This document shows, in pieces, positions 7,289 to 9,855 of a DNA stretch of 9,855 nt; within the stretch, counting starts at the first letter, position 1; each line of letters opens with the position of its first letter. Source of the stretch: Prevotella sp. UBA4376 (lineage in GTDB: Bacteria; Bacteroidota; Bacteroidia; Bacteroidales; Bacteroidaceae); assembly GCA_002391185.1 (NCBI GenBank), contig DGRY01000076.1, forward strand, positions 1 to 9,855. Reading direction: 5' to 3'. Below the pieces are notes generated by a model that was not told the DNA's origin, did no database searches, and saw only the letters and a program-made list of their open reading frames with translations. A program made the translations under genes and the position numbers.

Positions 7289-7699
7289 ATGACTACATTT
7301 GAAAGTACCGTTCACCAGATTCCTTACAAGCAGGAGTCGGTTTATAATATGCTCAGCGACCTGAGCAACATAGAGAGAATAAAAGACAGAATACCAGCCG
7401 ACAAGGTTAAAGACCTTGTTTTCGATTCTGACTCAATATCTATCAGCACCCCTATGGGTGATGTTAAGATGAACATCGTTAATCGCGAAGCACCAAAGGA
7501 AATAAAGTTTGAAACTGCAAACAGTCCACTTCCTTTCAACTTCTGGATTCAGATTCTGCCTGTCACCGAAACAAGCAGCAAGATGAAGCTCACCATCAAG
7601 GCAGAACTTAACATGTTTATCAAAGGTATGGTTCAAAAACCATTGCAGGAAGGCATCGAAAAGATTGCCGATGCGTTGGCTATGATACCATATGAATAG
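7289..7699 (+). CDS. SRPBCC (START-like) family protein
   Basis: This small cytoplasmic protein of 136 residues has the helix-grip pattern of the SRPBCC/START-like superfamily, which forms a deep pocket for hydrophobic ligands. It runs as an N-terminal strand (TTFESTVHQIPY), a helix pair (ESVYNMLSDLSNIERIKDRI, 16-35), a series of beta strands (VFDSDSISISTPMG, VKMNIVNREAPKEIKFE, FNFWIQILPVTETSSKMKLTIKAEL), and a long C-terminal helix (about 110-132). No signal peptide, membrane segment or catalytic motif is visible. The ATG lies two bases after pyrE, so the two are co-transcribed and perhaps translationally coupled. In my recollection this gene often accompanies pyrE and argH in Bacteroidales, but its ligand is unknown. 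A link to pyrimidine or arginine metabolism is inference from position only. Confidence 0.8.
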   Translation: MTTFESTVHQIPYKQESVYNMLSDLSNIERIKDRIPADKVKDLVFDSDSISISTPMGDVKMNIVNREAPKEIKFETANSPLPFNFWIQILPVTETSSKMKLTIKAELNMFIKGMVQKPLQEGIEKIADALAMIPYE

Positions 7700-7704
7700 T
7701 TCAG

Positions 7705-7800
7705 GAATTAGGAGTTATGAATTAGGAGTTAAAATTCATAATTGAATAACTCTACATTGCCCATAGGGCAACCAATTCAAAATTCAAAATTCAAAATTCT
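7705..7800 (+). repeat. Heptamer-repeat region with inverted arms in the argH leader
   Basis: The left arm has two tandem 14-base units, GAATTAGGAGTTAT and GAATTAGGAGTTAA (7705-7732), each two related heptamers. TTATGAATT (7715-7723) is inverted as AATTCATAA (7733-7741). The centre holds a perfect hairpin, TTGCCC-ATA-GGGCAA (7757-7771). The right arm has three copies of AATTCAA plus AATTC (7774-7799). GAATT on the left and AATTC on the right are complementary at seven-base spacing, so the arms could pair imperfectly. The region ends five bases before the argH ATG. It resembles short tandem heptamer repeats or MITE-like elements of Bacteroidota. No target duplication could be confirmed. Confidence 0.7.
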
Positions 7801-7804
7801 CAAT

Positions 7805-9142
7805 ATGGCAAACAAACTCTGGGAAAAAAACTTTGAAGTAAACAAGGAGATAGAACGTTTCACCGTAGGAAAAGACCGCGAGATGGATCTATACCTTGCT
7901 AAATACGATGTGTTGGGCTCTATGGCTCACATCACTATGCTTGAGTCTATCGGACTTCTTGAAAAAGAAGAACTCAACAAACTGCTGGCAGAGCTAAAGA
8001 ACATCTATGCCATCTGCGAGCGAGGCGAATTCAAGATTGACGACGACGTAGAAGATGTTCATTCCCAGGTAGAGCTTATGCTCACCCAGAAGCTTGGCGA
8101 CATGGGAAAGAAAATCCATTCTGGCCGTTCACGCAACGATCAGGTATTGGTAGATTTGAAACTCTTCACACGCCATGAACTCAAGGAGGTTGTTGACCAT
8201 GTAAAGATTCTCTTCGACGAACTTCTGCAAAAGAGCAACCAATATAAGGATGTATTGATGCCAGGCTACACCCACCTGCAGATAGCAATGCCTTCAAGTT
8301 TCGGACTTTGGTTTGGAGCCTATGCTGAAAGCCTTGTTGACGATATGCTATTTCTTCAGGCAGCCTACAAGATGACCAATAGAAACCCTTTGGGGTCGGC
8401 AGCAGGCTATGGTAGCAGTTTCCCCCTTAACCGTTCACTCACCACAAAACTTCTGGGCTTCGACTCAATGGACTACAATGTGGTATATGCACAGATGGGA
8501 CGCGGAAAGATGGAACGCAATGTAGCTTTTGCATTAGCCACAGTAGCAGGAACAATAGCCAAAATGGCTTTCGATGCCTGCATGTTCAATAGCCAGAACT
8601 TTGGTTTTGTAAAACTTCCAAAAGAATGCACCACAGGTTCAAGCATCATGCCCCACAAAAAGAATCCTGATGTATTCGAGCTGATACGCGCCAAAAGCAA
8701 CAAAATACAGAGTCTGCCACAACAGGTTATGCTCATCATGAACAACTTGCCATGTGGCTATTTCCGCGACTTGCAGATTATAAAGGAGGTGTTCCTCCCT
8801 GCCTTTGAAGACTTGAACGACTGTTTGAAAATGGCTGCCTACATTATTAATAAGATGGAGGTTAAGGAAGACATACTCGATAATCCTATGTACGACCCAA
8901 TGTTCTCTGTTGAGGAAGTCAACAAACTGGCAGCCTCAGGTATGCCATTCCGTGATGCCTACAAAACTGTTGGATTGGAAATAGAAGCAGGAACATTCAA
9001 AGCTGACAGAAATATTCATCACACACACGAGGGTTCTATCGGCAACCTATGCAACGATAAGATTGAAGCCCTTATGAACGAGAATATAGCTGGCTTTCAC
9101 TTTGAACGAGTAGCCGAAGCCGAGAAGAATCTTTTAAAATAA
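7805..9142 (+). CDS. argH: Argininosuccinate lyase ArgH
   Basis: ArgH cleaves argininosuccinate to arginine and fumarate, the last step of arginine synthesis. It belongs to the fumarase/aspartase superfamily and should act as a homotetramer in the cytoplasm. Counting from the ATG at 7805, the protein has 445 residues, normal for the group. Landmarks are VHSQVE (85-90), HSGRSRNDQV (105-114), GYTHLQIAMPSS (154-165, with the active-site His157), NRNPLGSAAGYGSSF (192-206) and the superfamily signature GSSIMPHKKNPD (278-289). The frame stays open to a TTG at 7742. That would add 21 residues encoded by the repeat region (SKFKIL and similar), which do not resemble ArgH, so I reject that start. No Shine-Dalgarno is present, as is usual here. 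No promoter is visible in the repeat, so expression probably depends on the pyrE promoter. Confidence 0.96.
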   Translation: MANKLWEKNFEVNKEIERFTVGKDREMDLYLAKYDVLGSMAHITMLESIGLLEKEELNKLLAELKNIYAICERGEFKIDDDVEDVHSQVELMLTQKLGDMGKKIHSGRSRNDQVLVDLKLFTRHELKEVVDHVKILFDELLQKSNQYKDVLMPGYTHLQIAMPSSFGLWFGAYAESLVDDMLFLQAAYKMTNRNPLGSAAGYGSSFPLNRSLTTKLLGFDSMDYNVVYAQMGRGKMERNVAFALATVAGTIAKMAFDACMFNSQNFGFVKLPKECTTGSSIMPHKKNPDVFELIRAKSNKIQSLPQQVMLIMNNLPCGYFRDLQIIKEVFLPAFEDLNDCLKMAAYIINKMEVKEDILDNPMYDPMFSVEEVNKLAASGMPFRDAYKTVGLEIEAGTFKADRNIHHTHEGSIGNLCNDKIEALMNENIAGFHFERVAEAEKNLLK

Positions 9143-9146
9143 AAAT

Positions 9147-9719
9147 ATGAAATATCGCCATTCTATTATAATGATGATAACAGCAGCATGCGTCACTATG
9201 ACCATGCTACTTGCATCATGCAATGGCGAAAGCGAATACTCATCACAACACGAGTGCTATTTTCTTTTCGATACCTCAACAAGTATCATCAAGAACGCAC
9301 TCAATCCATTAGCACCAGGAATATTTGCCAGAATAACACAATCACAACAAAATGGTATTCCCTGCGTAGAAATACAACTCAACGACGGAATAAGCAAAGA
9401 TACAACAAAAATAACCACAGCCAAAGAAACACAAAGAAAATATGTTCTGGGCATCTACAACGGAATAATAGTAGGCTACAGCACACTTGGCAACGGATTA
9501 TACGCCTTTGACAACCTATGTCCCAACTGCTACAACACAGGACGCTACCAGCAACTCTCCTGGGACAACAACCGCACAAGAGTGAAATGCAGCAAATGCC
9601 AACGCACCTACGACCTAAACAACGGTGGCATAATAGCGACAGGTGAACAAGGAGCCAAACTCATAAGATATATGGCACAATACACCGGTTCGGTTCTTAT
9701 TATCCACAATAAACAATAA
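9147..9719 (+). CDS. Predicted lipoprotein with a four-cysteine, Rieske-like C-terminal motif
   Basis: A basic start and hydrophobic segment (about 7-23) end in the lipobox LLASC, so Cys25 is the likely lipid anchor of this 190-residue exported protein. I do not recognise a named family with certainty. The C-terminal part holds CPNC (125-128), a 19-residue gap, CSKC (148-151) and then QRTYDLNNGG (152-161). The spacing and the following FDxxxG-like segment resemble a Rieske domain (CxH...CxxH). The usual histidine positions are Asn127 and Cys151, with Cys128 extra, so a Rieske 2Fe-2S cluster is unlikely and a zinc or other metal site is more probable. The gene begins four bases after argH and is probably its last co-transcribed partner. 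A second overlapping frame (9188-9511) is a shadow. Confidence 0.75.
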   Translation: MKYRHSIIMMITAACVTMTMLLASCNGESEYSSQHECYFLFDTSTSIIKNALNPLAPGIFARITQSQQNGIPCVEIQLNDGISKDTTKITTAKETQRKYVLGIYNGIIVGYSTLGNGLYAFDNLCPNCYNTGRYQQLSWDNNRTRVKCSKCQRTYDLNNGGIIATGEQGAKLIRYMAQYTGSVLIIHNKQ

Positions 9720-9732
9720 AAAGTGTGAAATC

Positions 9733-9765
9733 TTTGGCTATTTAGATATTTACCACTATCTTTGC
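9733..9765 (+). promoter_or_regulatory. Bacteroidota-type promoter of the tRNA-Leu gene
   Basis: TTTG (9733-9736), a 20-base spacer and TATCTTTGC (9757-9765) make a complete match to the TTTG/TAnnTTTGC promoter. It stands 45 bases before the mature tRNA start, so the precursor should carry a 5' leader of about 40 bases for RNase P to remove. It is the strongest promoter sequence in the window, as expected for a stable RNA. Confidence 0.85.
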
Positions 9766-9810
9766 AACGCTATTGATGCTTGAAGCACTTTGTTTCAATC
9801 ATAACGCGAT

Positions 9811-9855
9811 GCCGCAATGGTGGAATTGGTAGACACGAGGGACTTAAAATCCCTT
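9811..9855 (+). tRNA. tRNA-Leu (anticodon UAA), cut by the window edge
   Basis: The 5' half of a leucine tRNA is present: acceptor strand GCCGCAA (9811-9817), a D-arm region with GGTAGACAC, and an anticodon stem AGGGA/TCCCT (9838-9842 and 9850-9854) enclosing the loop CTTAAAA, which puts TAA at 9845-9847. The GCCGCAATGGTGGAATTGG opening is typical of bacterial tRNA-Leu. The long variable arm, T arm and 3' end lie beyond the window. Confidence 0.93.

Noticed and set aside
7742..7804. TTG start of argH adding 21 residues
   Set aside because: The extension is translated repeat DNA; ArgH homology begins at the ATG at 7805.
9188..9511. Overlapping 107-residue frame inside the lipoprotein gene
   Set aside because: It is Arg/Asn/Gln-rich with no domain pattern, while the lipoprotein frame has a signal peptide, lipobox and ordered cysteine motifs.
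1..9855. CRISPR array, transposase, integrase or toxin-antitoxin pair
   Set aside because: No regularly spaced repeats with unique spacers and no protein with such motifs were seen on either strand.

Overview
This window looks like chromosomal DNA from a member of the Bacteroidales, most like a Prevotella-type genome. The clearest evidence is the promoters. Several gene starts are preceded by the Bacteroidota form (TTTG, about 19-20 bases, then TAnnTTTGC), and Shine-Dalgarno sequences are absent. The gene set also fits, with a housekeeping run of prmC, ribD, recX, comF, pyrE, a SRPBCC gene and argH, and two lipoproteins with short N-terminal signals.

Layout. At 189-1316 (+) lies an AT-rich gene for a trypsin-like lipoprotein protease with a long coiled-coil-like insertion. 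It converges on prmC (1442-2311, -), the release-factor glutamine methyltransferase. The prmC promoter ends 3 bases before its ATG, so its mRNA is probably leaderless. Divergent from prmC is a full-length RhuM-family gene (2402-3430). Three bases later comes ribD (3434-4435, riboflavin synthesis), then a KilA-N domain gene (4529-5329). From 5414 the order is recX, overlapping comF, a weak hairpin, a promoter, pyrE, a SRPBCC gene two bases behind it, a heptamer-repeat region, argH, and a small cysteine-rich lipoprotein four bases behind argH. The window ends inside a tRNA-Leu(UAA) gene that has its own strong promoter.

How it fits together. The conserved genes belong to separate pathways: translation termination, flavin, pyrimidine and arginine synthesis, RecA control and DNA uptake. 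Their close packing suggests co-transcription from few promoters. The accessory material is the protease gene plus the RhuM and KilA-N genes, which bracket ribD. RhuM and KilA-N are families typical of phage and defence-island DNA. No transposase, integrase, restriction system or CRISPR array is visible. The bracketing arrangement is the best candidate here for something not yet described, but no function can be assigned from sequence alone.
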